Shown: one piece after another, positions 33,758 to 47,900 of the stretch
Numbering within the stretch: the first letter of the stretch is position 1
Layout of the letters: each line of letters opens with the position of its first letter
Assembly: GCA_014773175.1 (NCBI GenBank)
Contig: VXCM01000116.1
Location: 62,001 to 126,000 of the forward strand
DNA from: Lucifuga dentata
Lineage: Eukaryota; Chordata; Actinopteri; Ophidiiformes; Bythitidae
DNA length: 64,000 bases
Direction of reading: 5' to 3'
Program-made: the position numbers and the translations under genes
Notes under the pieces: model-generated
Seen by the model: the letters and a program-made list of their open reading frames with translations, nothing else
Database searches by the model: none
Told to the model about the DNA's origin: nothing

Positions 33758-36700
33758 CTACACAGCTGAGAGGTCGATGCGATTGGCTGAGTTGGTACTT
33801 TTGTCCCATGTGTTCATCTTAGTGGGAGTCACACCCTCTTTGTTTCCATTTATCTGGAAGATATGAAGCAGAGTGTAAAAAATCTGGCAGGTAAGAGAGA
33901 GAAAGCTCATTTTTAATTGAGTGAACCATCACTGACAGCACTCACAATGTCAGAATTGAAGGGCTTCACATTGATGTTTCGGATAGAGGAGCTGGTGAGA
34001 GACCACACTTTGGTTTTGTGTTTGAAAGCAGCTCTGACCTGCAGATAAAAGTCATTGAAGAAAATGATGAAAAATGTCACTTTTTAAGCCAAAATAGAAA
34101 TCCAAACAAAGATCCAAACAAAAAAAACCAAACAAAGACACCCTAAATCACAAAGTGGTGCTGCAACAACTAATCCCGCTAAGATATATCCCAACTAACT
34201 GAGACCCTGAAGAGCCAAATTATATTTTGGTCTGTGTTGTGGGCACTTTTTTTTCTCTCCACAAATTAAAGCTTAATGGCAACATTACAACTTGATAAAC
34301 AGGGCAACATACTGTATCTTTAATATACTACTCAGTATAAAGGAACAAAGAGTTTACTGAGATGTGGTCATTTATATTATATCTAAATTTCAACATACCA
34401 AGTTTTAATCAAAGATAACTCAGTCAAGACAAGAATGAATGTCAACCCTCTGGAGTCTAAAGTCATTGTTTTGCAGTTTAATTTGGTTTTTATTTGCCTC
34501 CTAAATAAATCCTTTACTTATCAGGTCATTTCGAGTCCTGAAAAGCTGGTTTGCTTTAAACAAATGAAATAAATCAGCAGGAAATCTGTGAGATTATCTT
34601 TTAGTCTGTTTCTAATACAAATAAATTACTTTGGGAATTTTCCTGTGTGTCTGGACTTGAAACAAGACAGAAAAAAGGTGGATCCTGCACTAAAAATCAA
34701 GAAAATGGTACTTGATTAAAGAAGAATTCTTCTACGCTTTATTGTCATTTTGAGCCATTCTTGATTGAATCCTTCACATTCGCTCTGTTTGGCTTCAAAT
34801 TTTGAGCAACTTTTTAGGTAGCAAATGAAAGGCAAAAAACATGAAATTGCATAAATGAATTCAGACACTATAGAGGGTTAATGTTATTGGTATGGTGATG
34901 AATTGGCATTACAGAAACATAAACGACTGAAATCTGTAAAAGCATGGTGTTACTTTAATTAGTTTATATGGACTGTAATGCATACCTCAGAGTTGAGAAG
35001 ACAGTGAAACAAGAAGACAAAGAACCCCTAAAGAAAATAAAAAAAAAGTAAGATGTAGTAGGAAATTCAAAAATGACAGATAGGTACACATTTTTAAAAA
35101 TCTTACAGTGAAGCGCTTACTTGTAATGAGTTGAATACAGCAAAGACATATAAGAATGGCAGGGAATGTGTGTTGACAGCAAGAACGCCAAAGATCCAGG
35201 AAATGCCAAGTATAGGAAGGAGCACAGCCACCGCCTTTGCAGTCAGCCTAAAACAAAAGACAAATCAGATTCAACGCCATCTGAGTAATATAAAATTTAG
35301 AACAACATTCAGTCCGATCATGAAAACATATTTTCTTACTTGACTGAATTGGCATCTCCATGAACCTTGTAATTTTCTCCACTGATGCGAGATATGATCC
35401 TGGTCACAGATATCAGAATTCCAATGTTCACCTGGATGGATCAGGAAGGAAATAATAAAGGTAAATCAAGTTAATGCAATAACACACACTTTTGAGCATT
35501 TTTTTTTAAGGATTTTTCCTGATTGCTGAATCCAGGCTTACAATTTAGAGAGATTTAAATTGTAGTTCTTATAGGCAATAAATTGTGAAAAATGGCAGTG
35601 ACACTTTATTTTATGGGTCCCTTGGTTTCCCTTTAATTTAGTAGAAAGATACTGATATGTAAATATAGAAGACTAGGTAATTTGGTGCTAATTTTAGAGG
35701 AAATGGAGAAAGTGTTTAGTTTAATAGAGTTTATGGTAAAAGACCAGGATACACCTATCAGCCACAACATTAAAACCATTGACAGGAGAAGTGAATAACA
35801 TGGATCGTATGGTTACAATGGCACCTGTCAAGAGGTGGGATATATTAGGCAGCAAGTCAACAGTCAGTTCTTGATGTTGATGTGTTGGAAGCAGGACAAA
35901 TGGACTGCGTAAGGATCTGAGCGACTTTGACAAGAGCCAGCTTGTGATGGCTAGACGACTGGGTCAGAGCATCTCCAAAATGGCAGGTCTTGTGGGGCGT
36001 TCCTGGTATGTAGAGGTCAGTACCTACCAAAACTGGTCCAAGGAAGGAATGGTGAACTGGCGACAGGGCCATGGGCACCCAAGGCTCATTGATGCACATG
36101 GGGAGCAAAGGCTAGCCCGTCTGGTCTGATCCCACAGAAGAGCTACTGTAGCACCAATAGCTGAAAAAATGACTGCTGCTATGATAGACGGGTGTGAGAA
36201 CACACAGCATGGCAGCATGCTGCGTATGGGGCTGAGTAGCTGCAGACTGCTCAGAGCGCCATGCTGACCTGTCCACCACCAGAAGTGCCTACAATGGACA
36301 TGTGAGCATCAGAACTGGACCATGGAGCAATGGAAGAAGATGGCCTGGTCTGATGAATCAGACTTTTTCTTTGACATCATGTGTACGGCCAGGTGTGTGT
36401 GCGTGGTTTACTTGGGGAAGAGATGCACCAGGATGCACTATGGGAAGAAGGTGAGCCAGCGGAGACAGTGTGATGATCTGGGCGATGTTCTGCTGGGAAA
36501 CCTTGGGTCCTGCATTCATGTAGATTAGTTTGACACATACCACCTACTTAAACATTGCTGCAGACCAAGTACACCCCTTCATGGCAACAGTATTCCCTGA
36601 TGGCAGCGGGCCTCTTTCATCAGGATAGCGCACCCTGCTACACTGCAAAAATTGTTCAGGAATGGTTTGAGGAACATGACGAAGAGTTGAAGATGTTGAC

Positions 36701-39700
36701 TTGGCCTCCAAATTTCCCAGATCTCAATCCAATCGAGCAGCTGTGGGATGTGCTGGAAAAACAAATCCGATACATGGAGGCCCCACCTCGCAACTTACAG
36801 GACTTAAAGGATCTGCTGCTAACGTCTTGGTGCCAGACACCATAGGACACCTTCAGAGGTCTTATGGAGTCCATGCCTCCACGGCTCAGAGCTGTTTTGG
36901 TGGCTCAAGGGGGACCTACACAATATTAGGCAGCTGGTTTTAATGTTGTGGCTGATTGTGTATATAGTAGCTATAGAAAATAAAGTGAAGACTTTCTGTA
37001 AGCAGCTGTTAAACTCCAGAAACAATGGAACTACAAACTTCTTAACTGGATAAGAGATCAAGAGAGGTCAATTTGGTAACCAAAATAGCAATTTATATTT
37101 GGAAAGTTTATTTTAAATATTTGTATGACTGTAGGCTCATCTGTAATATACAACCACACAGAAGGACACATTTTACTGTGTTCAGCTGACCGTTGATCTC
37201 AGAGTAAAATACATAACACATAAATTAACAGAGCCATTTTCAAAGTTTTTCAGTTTTCCCTAAGTACCAATTACATTGTCCTTTCCAGGACACTTTCCGA
37301 AAAATAACAGTTACAAATCAGTTGTCTTACCGTATATTAGTAGGCTACAGTAAGGGAGCAGCAAAATGAAATGTAACCAAAATGACTTCTTATTGTTGTT
37401 AATTCCTCACCACAATGACAAATAGCGCTGGTGCCACAAATGCCCAGATGGCTCCGTTCTTCAGTGACAGCCAGCAGCTGAGACAGCAGAGAGAGGAGCC
37501 AAAGTAAAGATTAATTATTGTATTTAATATAACTCTTTAATTCTGTAAGACTCTAAAGTAAATGTAAAATGATATATATAGTGACTAATAAACTAAATAT
37601 TTAGGTTTCTACATCATCAGATGATGTTATGCTTTTGTAAGGCCTCGAACCTTTGATGGAATGAGGTTCAATCCATAAAATGTGTTTTGTTTTGTTTTTT
37701 TTCGTTTGTTTTTTTTTTTTTAAAGATGGAGTTACTTACTTATCAACCTCACCATAACTGTCCAAAGCTGATGTCATGGACACCACACAGATCACCAGTG
37801 GAGAACCTGATATGAAGTAAAGATACAAACACATATGTGTCAGATTCATTAAAAAAAAATGTCTACAAAGGTTGACTGATAAGTTCTGAGCCTGAAACAT
37901 AAGGATGTGAGCTCAGCCTGTGATCCTTTTGTGGAAGTCACAGAATTTCTTAGGTGGTTTCCACAATAACTTCTTCCATTTGAGCCACATTATTAAAGGT
38001 TCCAGAGGTATTCACGGCTCTGTGAATTGAACAAAATGGACGCAAAATGAGCCTGCACACACATCAGTTGTCACCATGGCTGCTAACCATGATTTTGGCT
38101 TTGACCTATTTCAATACCCAATACTCACCTGATTTCGCCAGATATAAAAAAGGGCTTTAGCTGGAACCTGATAACATTATATTAGGAGGATTATTTGTAC
38201 AGCACAGAAAAGAAGTTCTATGAAACTACACAATTCCTGCAGCACTGTTGGGAGAAGTATGTCTAGTTGGAAGGAGATTGTCAAAAATATGCTTTGCAAG
38301 GTTCAGAAAATATCAAATATTATAATATTTGATTACGACAGTTATGATAAATTGAGAGTGTAATTTAAGAATAAGAGCAAGATCCAGGCAAAATATAGTT
38401 TGCAAAAATATTTAATATGATGTTTTAACCTTCATAACATACTAGATGATTTACTGCATTATGACAATTCAGATATTGCCAGATAAATATTGATTTTAAT
38501 TTTGATATACAGTACAGCCCTGCAGCCTTGTTAAACATTGTAGTAGTCATTAACTTATCCACCATTTGACACCAAAAGTGGGTTAAAACAAACCATGACA
38601 TGCCTTTGCAGCTGTGAGTGTGTTTCTCTGCTTCTTGTTGCATTTCCTTGAACTCTTTTAATTATACTGCCTGGATCTTTTGGCTTATCAAGGCCAAAGA
38701 TTTGCAGCACAACCTGCTACAAGGAAACTGTTACTCTGAAGCAGGAAATGTAAGATAAAGGGTCAGTAACCTTTATCATAGCTAATAGCAGCAGTGGTTA
38801 GAATTACAAATGAAAATTTATCTCTTACATATCTAACAGCTATACGTCTTACTACTGGACACATCTGCAGGACATAATTTACAGTTGGCCACACAAAATG
38901 AGAAATTACTCTGGCCAGAAGAGAGGAAGTAATAAAAGAGAAATTTTATATCCACTAATGGCTCCAGCATGTGGAGGAGAGACTTTGCATTCCCCAGCAG
39001 CCAAACATGGTGTGTGTGTGTGTGTGTGTGTGTGTATGAGTGTCCCAACATCTTTCTATCTGTCCATGACATCAGAGTCCAGGAAAGAAAGTTCATACAG
39101 TGGAAAGTACCTAAAAGTTGCTTTAACAGAATTATTTACTTTTACACAACCAGTATTTAACCAGTAAGATCATTTAGCAAACAGAAAACTCATATTTACA
39201 GTAAATATGAGGTAGACGCTGGGTTATTGGGTAGACTTATGCACATGTCATTGGGTTAAAGATCCATTCTCTGATTCAAATGTAAACAAAAGCATTGAAA
39301 ACCAAAACCAAAAATCTAACTACACGAGTGGAACAAATTGACAAAAATAAATTTATCAATGTTTTTTGATGCTGTTAAAGGTTTGGTTAAATCAGCAATG
39401 TAGTAAACACAGCAAAAGGTCTATGCTTTCAATTACAAGCAGTTAAACACTCAAATATTTAATTAGGTATGTGAATTAAGCTCAAATTAAAAAAAAAAAA
39501 TGAAGGCTTGAGAATTTAAATTGGGATCTGTAAAATAATATCCCATTTTCTTAAAAGGGCCATATTGTACTGATTTCCATGTTCTTATTTTCATTTTAGG
39601 GTCTATTTCAAAGCCTTTGCAAAGCTTTAATGTGCAAAAAATAATTTAATCAACTTCTCTCTCCCTTGTTACATCATCAATGTGCACACTGAGTGAAAAC

Positions 39701-41126
39701 AGGCCATTTTGGGTATTTTCACTTTAAGGCACCCTGAAAAGCCCACTCTGTCATACCTGAGCTGGCAAAACCCACAGACTGCCAAACACGGATGCTTGCC
39801 AGACACGTACTTTGTGGGTGTATCTAACCAGGTGTGTAGGCAGGTACTTTCAAATGTGTTACATGTTGATGTAAACATGTTACAGAAGTAAAGAATTAAT
39901 CAAAAATGAAACTTTCAGGACAGTTCAGAACATATGAATTTCATTTACTGGATGCATTTCAAAAGGCATCAATGTCAAGTTTGTTTTGCAACTTTGATAA
40001 TGTTCAACAAATACTCCCTACCATTTTACACCAAATGAGCAAAAATAGCATAGAGCATAATATGTCCCCTTTAAATAGATGACAGAGAGAATTACACGAG
40101 TAAACTGTATAAGAAAAAGTCAGACAAGGAATTTATTGTACATCACAAAATATCAGCAAGGCAAGTAAGGTTTTAGTGAATAAGGACTCCTGAGCAGACC
40201 TACCCCAGCCAATGCCATAGTAGTAGAGGTGTTTGCTGCCCTCGGACCCGAACACCTTGACCACCATGCTGTACAGGTGGAGACCCTCCACCAGCATCCA
40301 GGCAAAGGCGCTCAGAAAGAAGAAGTGAAGCAGGACAGCCATCACCTTACAAGGCAGCTAGAACAGCAAACACAAGTACACTTATTTTCCCCTTCATCAT
40401 CATCATGATCACGAGCATAATCATCAAAAGTGTTGTCATTATCATCACCATCTTCATGATCATCATCACTGAATACCCACCGTGCCCGGGTCAAAGCGAG
40501 AGCTGATGAGCAGTAAGATCTCAGCCACAAGGATGGCGAAGGACAAGTTGGCGTGGATGTGGTAACGCTGATTACGGATGGTACTGACTGACCTGAACGC
40601 AGCAGAGGGAAAACAGTATTGCAAGTACAGAGTACACAGTACAGAGCTGGAATCCTAATAAATGTTAACGTACAATCACAGCTGTTACTACAAATGCCAC
40701 TAGTACTGCTGCTGTTGCAACTGCTAGTATTTCTACTACTACTACTCTTGCTGATAGTACTTCTGCTGTATTTCTGCCCATAATTTTAGCATGGGGGCCA
40801 TGGCCACCCCTGACCAAACCTTGGGGGCACCACTGACTACAAACTCTACCATTACTACTTCTGCAGCTACTACTGCTGCTACTAATTCTACTGCCACTAC
40901 TACTTCAGAATTGCAGTGGCAGCAGCACTGCATTAAGCAGTAATATTTAATAAAGAATGGCAAGAACTGTAAATATGGGGAGCAAAATTATTGGAAGGCC
41001 ATAGAAACAACTGACAAATATGTATGAAGGCTCATCAGATAGTGTCTGATCCTTCGCATCCGCTGTACTATGAATTTGAACTGCTCCCCTCAGGAAGGAG
41101 ATATCGGCTTCCTAGAGCCTCTAAGA

Positions 41127-41164
<38 letters not shown>

Positions 41165-41355
41165 GTATGTGTATATATACATATATACATATATATATAC
41201 GTATATATATATACGTATATATATATGTATATATATATATATGTATATATGTATATATATACGTATATATATATATATATATATACATATATATGTATAC
41301 ATATATACGTATATATATATATATATATAGATATATATATACATATATATGTATG

Positions 41356-41391
<36 letters not shown>

Positions 41392-41997
41392 CATCTATAT
41401 ACATATATATATATATGTATGTGCTGTTGTCTTGCTGAACTCCTGAGGATTTTAGATTTAGATTGATTGGAACGCTGGTTTGCAAATCCAGTCCTATTTT
41501 AAGCACTTATTCATTTTACTTTGTTGTGTGTGTTAAAGATCAAATGTCTTATTTTTCTGTGCCATTCACTTAACAGTTTTAATTTTTTTTGCCAATCTGG
41601 TGTGTTTGTCTAGTTGATGTGTTGTTTTTACATTGTACCACTTGTGAAGCCAAAGACAAATTTCCACCTCGGTAGACAATAAAGTTATTATTCTATTCTG
41701 TGCTATGCTATGCTATGCTATGCTATTCTATTCTATTCAATTCTATTCATTCCATTACATTCCATTCTATTCTATTCTGTTCTATTCTATTAAATTCTAC
41801 AGCAAAATTTATGAAACACATACAACCAAAAGATTTGATATAACTTGTTGTGAAAAGGTATTAATTTGACTGTGATTTACTGATGATACTCACGACAGGA
41901 CTGCAAAGGTGACCAAAGTGATGGCAAGACAGAAGATGGAAATGGAGCAGCCAACATAACCGATGGTTGATAGTGCCACCTGGTGGCCACTGGTAAG
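33758..41997 (-). CDS. adgrd1: adgrd1 seven-transmembrane domain and C-tail
   Basis: TM1 is in 41997-41894 ([20 protein letters not shown]), TM2 in 40592-40481 ([17 protein letters not shown]), and TM3 in 40357-40204 ([20 protein letters not shown], with the preceding PCK cysteine). TM4 is in 37806-37740, TM5 in 37477-37411 plus 35431-35340 ([21 protein letters not shown]), TM6 in 35247-35121 ([20 protein letters not shown]). TM7 is split between that exon and 35027-34986 ([14 protein letters not shown]). The ECL2 cysteine (NCWLS) that pairs with TM3 is present. The tail ends in the last two exons. No frameshift or stop interrupts the domain. Confidence 0.92.
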
Positions 41998-44900
41998 CTG
42001 TGTATGGAGATATATGAACAAGACATATAAAAACATTTTTATGCTTACGCAGCACAAGAACAATGAAGCTTGATTCATGGTGGAACCAACACACAGGTAA
42101 ACCTAAGACATAACTCAGTCCAGTCTCTGGTCTGTTTCATTTAGTCTCTGCAAGTGTATTAGCAGCCAAGAAATTCAAAAGGGTCCTGTAGAGTTTATTA
42201 TGATGACCACAGTACGGATCCTCATTAGTACGCTCCAAGGTGGGCTGCCTTCCAGGATTGGGAAAGACTACACAATTAGACTGTAATAAATCTTCGGTAA
42301 AATGACAAAATGCGTCCAATGTAAATCATAAAACAGCAAATTAAGTTAGATTCTTATGCTGTGTGTGAGGTATTTACATAATAAATATATTTTCATTTTC
42401 CAAGATTCACATTTCAGTATTTTTTGTGATAAAGTTGTTTTTCTCTTTGATGAACTCACTGTGAATGTACAGTCAAACACCGCTGTGTGACATTGTGTTT
42501 TCTTACAGCTCTGAGATATGCAAAATATACATAGCTCAGCGGTTGTAATTGTGTTTTCCCACATGCATATAACCATCTCATACTGCCCGGTGGGTGCATT
42601 GATGTTGTTTTTGAGTTTAAGCTATTTTGAGGCTTTGGGTTTGATTCTCCATTAACCGTCTTTGCATGTGCCTTGTCATTAGGAGGTCTGAGGAGTCTCG
42701 GCCTTCCAGAAAAAGGATATGTAGGATGTTCCCCAGCAGCTGAGGGATGAGGCTGCCCACTAATTAGAGACTGGCTACAGGCAAGTATAGCATCAAATAG
42801 AGTTCTGTTACTTAAATAAAGCATTGGCCCACTTAGCTGCAAGAAAGACTCCTCTTTTTCTATTTCAAGAGGCCATCAGGGATGCTGACCATACTCCCAT
42901 GGCACATATTCTTGGATAGCAAAGACTCGGGCTGAGGTGTCAGCGTACACAGAGTTGGCATTCTCTCAGTAACTAAATGTAGAAAATATAAATAAATGTA
43001 ATGTAGCATAGTAATCTCATAACCTAAATCTTTCATTGGAGGTAGGTTTTGATTGCATAAGAGGCTGTGGTCCTTGAGGAATGGACTACTGACCTTTGCA
43101 GTGACCCAGAAGAAACATCCTTAATCATGGCTGTCTACAGTACTTTATAAAACCACCAGTGAAACCAATATTGTTACAGTGTAGGTCTGCCTAAAATTGA
43201 GAGTTGGGGAGGAATGGTGAGATGTCCAAAAGCAGCAGCGGGGCCTCTGGGTGGTGGGTTAGTCTGTGGTAAACCAAGACCTCCTGCCCAATTAAGCTCC
43301 TACAAGTCTGGTTATGTATTACAGCATGGACAAAGACAGTCTATGGAGGGATAAACCTACTGGTACAACTGGCAAGTATCTTTATAAACTTACTTTTGGG
43401 TAGCTTATTTCTATTGTGTATTTTTATTTATTTATTTTNGCAAGTATCTTTATAAACTTACTTTTGGGTAGCTTATTTCTATTGTGTATTTTTATTTATT
43501 TATTTATTTTTATTGTATATTTCTTAGGTAGTGTAAGACTTAAATAAAATATGATTATTTGTAATGATTTTCCTTCAACAGACATTTATGCTTATTGTTT
43601 TGATAATTCCTTCAATGGACTGTTATTTCACTGATGCTCGTTTTTTGATCCCTCTGTTCCTTTGTCTGATGGGTGTGACAACATCACGATTTGGGAGTGT
43701 ATTCAGGACTATTGACACCTCCACGGCTGAGCATATCAACATCATAGACAAAAGTGCAGAGTACCTAAGAGAGGGGGAAAATGGCCTGACAGGAACTCAT
43801 GCTGGGAAGACAGCTGTGTGAGGTGTTATCTATACATCCTCTGCTCATCTGAATCACACTGGAGCCATTCGGGGATCACCTTGAGCACAGGGTTTTAATT
43901 GTTATGTTTAAAATCAGTTTTACATTATAGTCATGTTTGGTGTCATGTGAATAGTCACGGTGCAACTAATAGCACAATCTTAGTTTCAGGAGGGGGGAAG
44001 TGAACCCGTTTAACGTATAGGCGGTGAGGAAAAATCTTCATTGCAAAGAAAACTTATCACCTGATGCAAAACAATCTCCGACCCCCTAGGGCCCAGGGAG
44101 TCACAAAACAATGCGTGTTTCAGGGGAATGTTAGGACATGTAAAAAAAACAAACAAACAAAAAAAAAAAAACGTTCTTTTAATTTGTTAATTTTTTAATT
44201 TAAGGAGAAGTAGTCTGGGAGCATTCTGTAGCCAGACTCCCGCCCATTATGTGCGTAGGTTATTCCATTGCCATGTTTTCCTATCAATTTCACATTTTAT
44301 TTGTGTAGTTTGTATACTGAATGGAATTCTGTTAAATTTGTATTTGGAATTGTATTATTGAATAAATATTATTGTTAATTGGCTGCCAAATCGGTTTTCT
44401 GGCTGATAAATTATTAGAATTTATGTTGATTCCCTCCAGCTTCAGAGCTGATTATGTCAGTAGTTTTGAGGGATCTTTAGTTTCGTGACTTCTATGTAAG
44501 ACTAGATATCACTAAAGCTTGATCGATGGAGGATTGTCACATCCATTAATATTTAGGATAGGAATAGTCAGAGCAGTTATGTTGTATGACGCACATATAG
44601 ATTTTATAAGTGATTAGCACCTGGTAGGTTTTTTTGCTCTACTGCCCAGTCAAACATGCACCAAAGCCTCTGAACTGATGTTACAAACAACCACCTCTGA
44701 GTTGATTTGGAGAAATTTTCGGCTTTTGCGCTTGAGTGGACATGCCTAAATAAAAGCCTCTGAATCATTTAGGGAAAATTTCTTCGCTGGCCCAGCCATC
44801 GCCTCAGAGTCTGCTTAGAAGAACCTTCTGAACCAACTAACTGATCCCTAACTCTATATTTCATGATATGAGATGACAACAAGGCCTGTGGACATCTCTA

Positions 44901-47900
44901 AGTGGCTAAGACACGCCCTGTCTGAACGGGTAATTTAGCCTAAGTAAAAAAGGGTGGAATATCAATATTAATTCACATTATGTTCTGAGTTCCTAATCAG
45001 AAACTGCATCAAAATGATCACAACTAAATTCATGTATACTAATGGTCTCTTTTTGCATGGAATCAGATAATTGGAACTAAATTTAATAATTTTCATAATT
45101 TTTTTTAAAGCCTGAGAAAGACAAATATGCGGAAAGCCTTTGGCAGCAGTTCTGGTTTCTGTCATTGGACCAGACTCAGTCCCCCACCATTACATTTGTC
45201 TGTAGTTTATAGTTTTATTTTGATGTTTTGTTTTTTTTATTGTGAAGCACTTCGTGACCTTTGCCCTTGAAAGGTGATATACAAATAAATTTTACTTACT
45301 TACAAAGCAGTAAAAGTGATAGGCTCAGAAACACCTTCTAAAAGTTCTGAACAGATTCCACTTGGTTAAAGCAAATATATTCGGGTTTTCTGAAAAATAT
45401 TACTCATATAAAACAACTAAACCTTCATACCTTTAAGGGTACCACTTGCATAAGGATAGCAAAGTTGGTGAGGTGGTTGCACAGACAAACCGAGTACGTC
45501 ATATTTCCACCTGAGCGTACACAACCCTCGTTGGACCATACTCCCTCCTTTGAACTGAGAAAAAAAGACATTTTGTCACTTATTTACTTACAGGAAATAT
45601 AGTCAAACAATTACTGTGGCTACAATGAATACTTTTATAAAGACTCAAGCATGAAGCAAACACAGGAGGGTTTTCATAGCAACAGCGCTGGCAGGGAACA
45701 CTTGATACGATCCGTTATGGGAGAATTTGTTGCTGATTTGAACATGGCCATCTGACAGGGCAATCCAATAATTCATATTTTTTTCTTAAGTACAGGGCAA
45801 TGTAGAGTAAGGAGAGGAAGCTTTTGATTCCAACTAAAACACGCTCCCTTTTTAAAATGATTTATGCTCCCCAAATAGTGCTGATATCAGACCACCATAT
45901 TTTTACAATGGACTCTTACACAACATATGCCAAACTGAAACAGCAACACATATCACTGGGTGTTCTTGATTAAAATGAGAAAAATGAAATACATGTTTCC
46001 AGCCCTTTTCTTTTTTTTTTAGTGATTGATTTAAAACATCAAAGACTTGAGTAAAATATTTTGCAAACAAGAGGCAATCAAGATAAAATCTGTTTGGCAC
46101 TAGTTGTAAATGTTTGTTGGATAATTAAGACATGCTGTATCAAATCTTGAATAGAGACCCACCTATAGTCCAAGAAGGCACAGTAGAGGAAGACTTTATT
46201 GCTCTGATTTAATGCTTGGTCTTGCTGTTCTTTATTCTAAGAGAGAAAGAGGAAAAGAAAACTTAATCTTATCTTTTAATGGAAAAGCAAATTATGTGAA
46301 TAGGAACAATTTGTTTCTGTAGGTCGTACTGAGAAGCTTTCATTTATCCCATAACTCAGAACAATTCCTAACTGTTAGGAAAATATACTTTGATCCAGGA
46401 GAGGCCATGGAATATTCTGGAGCACAATTAGCAGCATTTTTTCCTTAAGTCTCTTTGGCTTTCCTTCCATCCATATGCTCAGCAGGAGTGTAAGACCTTG
46501 AGGTAAGAAATTCCATCTTGCTTTTGGATCTAAAGATGAGTAACCTGCCTCATTACTTTTGTTTTTGATACAAAATAAATAAAAATGCTTGAGTTCTTCA
46601 TTACTGCAAGTAACAGAAGACCCCAAATGTTCTGAGATCATAGCATAGCAGAGACAAAACACAGATCGACACTCAGAAAAGGTAATTATTATGTTACGTG
46701 AAAATCCCTACTGTCTTGTTTGATTCCACCTCACTTTTTCCATGTCATTCCTAAATATGAGATTTGCTGTTCCTCAGAGACAGTGAGCTAATGGCTAAAG
46801 TGCAAGAATGCAGTAATCAGGGCTTGGCCCCAGTTTTAGGTCAAACCATTACCCTCCTCAATCTGTCATCTGAAGAAAACACTTTCATTGGCTGGCTGGG
46901 CACGCATCGAGAAACTCTCACACCTTCTTCTTATTCTCTGAGCCGAGACTCTTAGAGTGAATAAGTATATGTTTAGATGGACTGGGTCTGCACTATTTCC
47001 TTCTGGAAAAAGTGAGAGCGAGAATGAAACTGACAGTCAGGCCATCTGCTTCCTGGCCCATAGGCTCAGCGCCTCATATTACAAAGCATAGTACAATACG
47101 TTGACTTCATTGAGTAACCAAATAGTTGCTCTCAGTCTGTCTGTTTTGCACATGCATCTCTTTAGTCATCGTGTATTAAACCTTAAAATGGATGAATAGA
47201 TGGATATTTATGCAGGACATCAAGAATAGGCAGCACAATGAAAGCAGTACGAAGGCACCCTGTCATCATAAATATTTGGCTTGCTTTTAGGCACTGCGAG
47301 CAACCCTGTGGGTGACTTTATGGATCCCCCGTGGGCTTTAAAAAAATCATTTCTTGTTGGGTGTAAATGAAAACAGATGGAGGAAAGACAGTGTAGCTGG
47401 CATCTGCTCTCAGCAAAGTGTAAGAAAGTGTAATGTTGCAATGTAATGTTGCTTTACAGTGTCAGATTGGCTCCCCACAACCTCTAAACCTTTGATGCTG
47501 CCGTAGAAGGAAGGACGATTAATTACCCTGCTGTACAAGAAACAATCCATCATTAGCAAACCCTGATATCTACCAGATACATGGTATAAAATATACTCAC
47601 TAACAGACACGTGAGGAGTGCTCTTTGGCTGTTGTTCTCCTCTAGCAACTGTCTGTTTGTGGTACGTCCAGCATTTGTTTTTGAGTTGATATCTGAGGAG
47701 AGGTGTGCAGGAACCTGAAAGTCACTAGTGAGTGTTAAAATGCACTCAGAGTTCTGGCCGAGCTCTGAGCGCACGCCGTTGTTCCCTGATGCCCCGAGGC
47801 CTCAGCGTCTACCAGCCAAGACTGCAGCTGGTGCTCCAACTCTTTATTAACAACAGAAGACCAGCAAACACCTCCCTGCAAATCCCTTTCAGCCTCAAAA

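Larger units (their letters stand above)
37807..40203. other. adgrd1 intron between TM3 and TM4 exons
   Basis: 2.4 kb holding a (GT)n tract (39010-39036) and the TTAAAAGGG element at 39551-40074. No exon-like signal. Confidence 0.55.
41998..45430. other. adgrd1 intron between GPS and TM1 exons
   Basis: 3.4 kb. It holds a 67-bp duplicate-N-duplicate at 43372-43506 and a LINE-tail-like segment at 45180-45302. The 85-codon frame at 43564 has a hydrophobic start but no family resemblance. No further feature is recognised. Confidence 0.5.

Noticed and set aside
41090..41466. Tyrosine/isoleucine-rich ORFs on both strands
   Set aside because: Translations of a (TA)n/(CA)n/(ATCT)n microsatellite.
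43564..43821. 85-codon plus-strand frame with hydrophobic N-terminus
   Set aside because: No recognised domain and antisense within an adgrd1 intron; length is compatible with chance.
47553..47774. Minus-strand frame with hydrophilic text between adgrd1 exons
   Set aside because: The flanking GAIN exons (56769-56628 and 46236-46163) already join in phase 0 and match the family without extra residues; no supported acceptor/donor pair.
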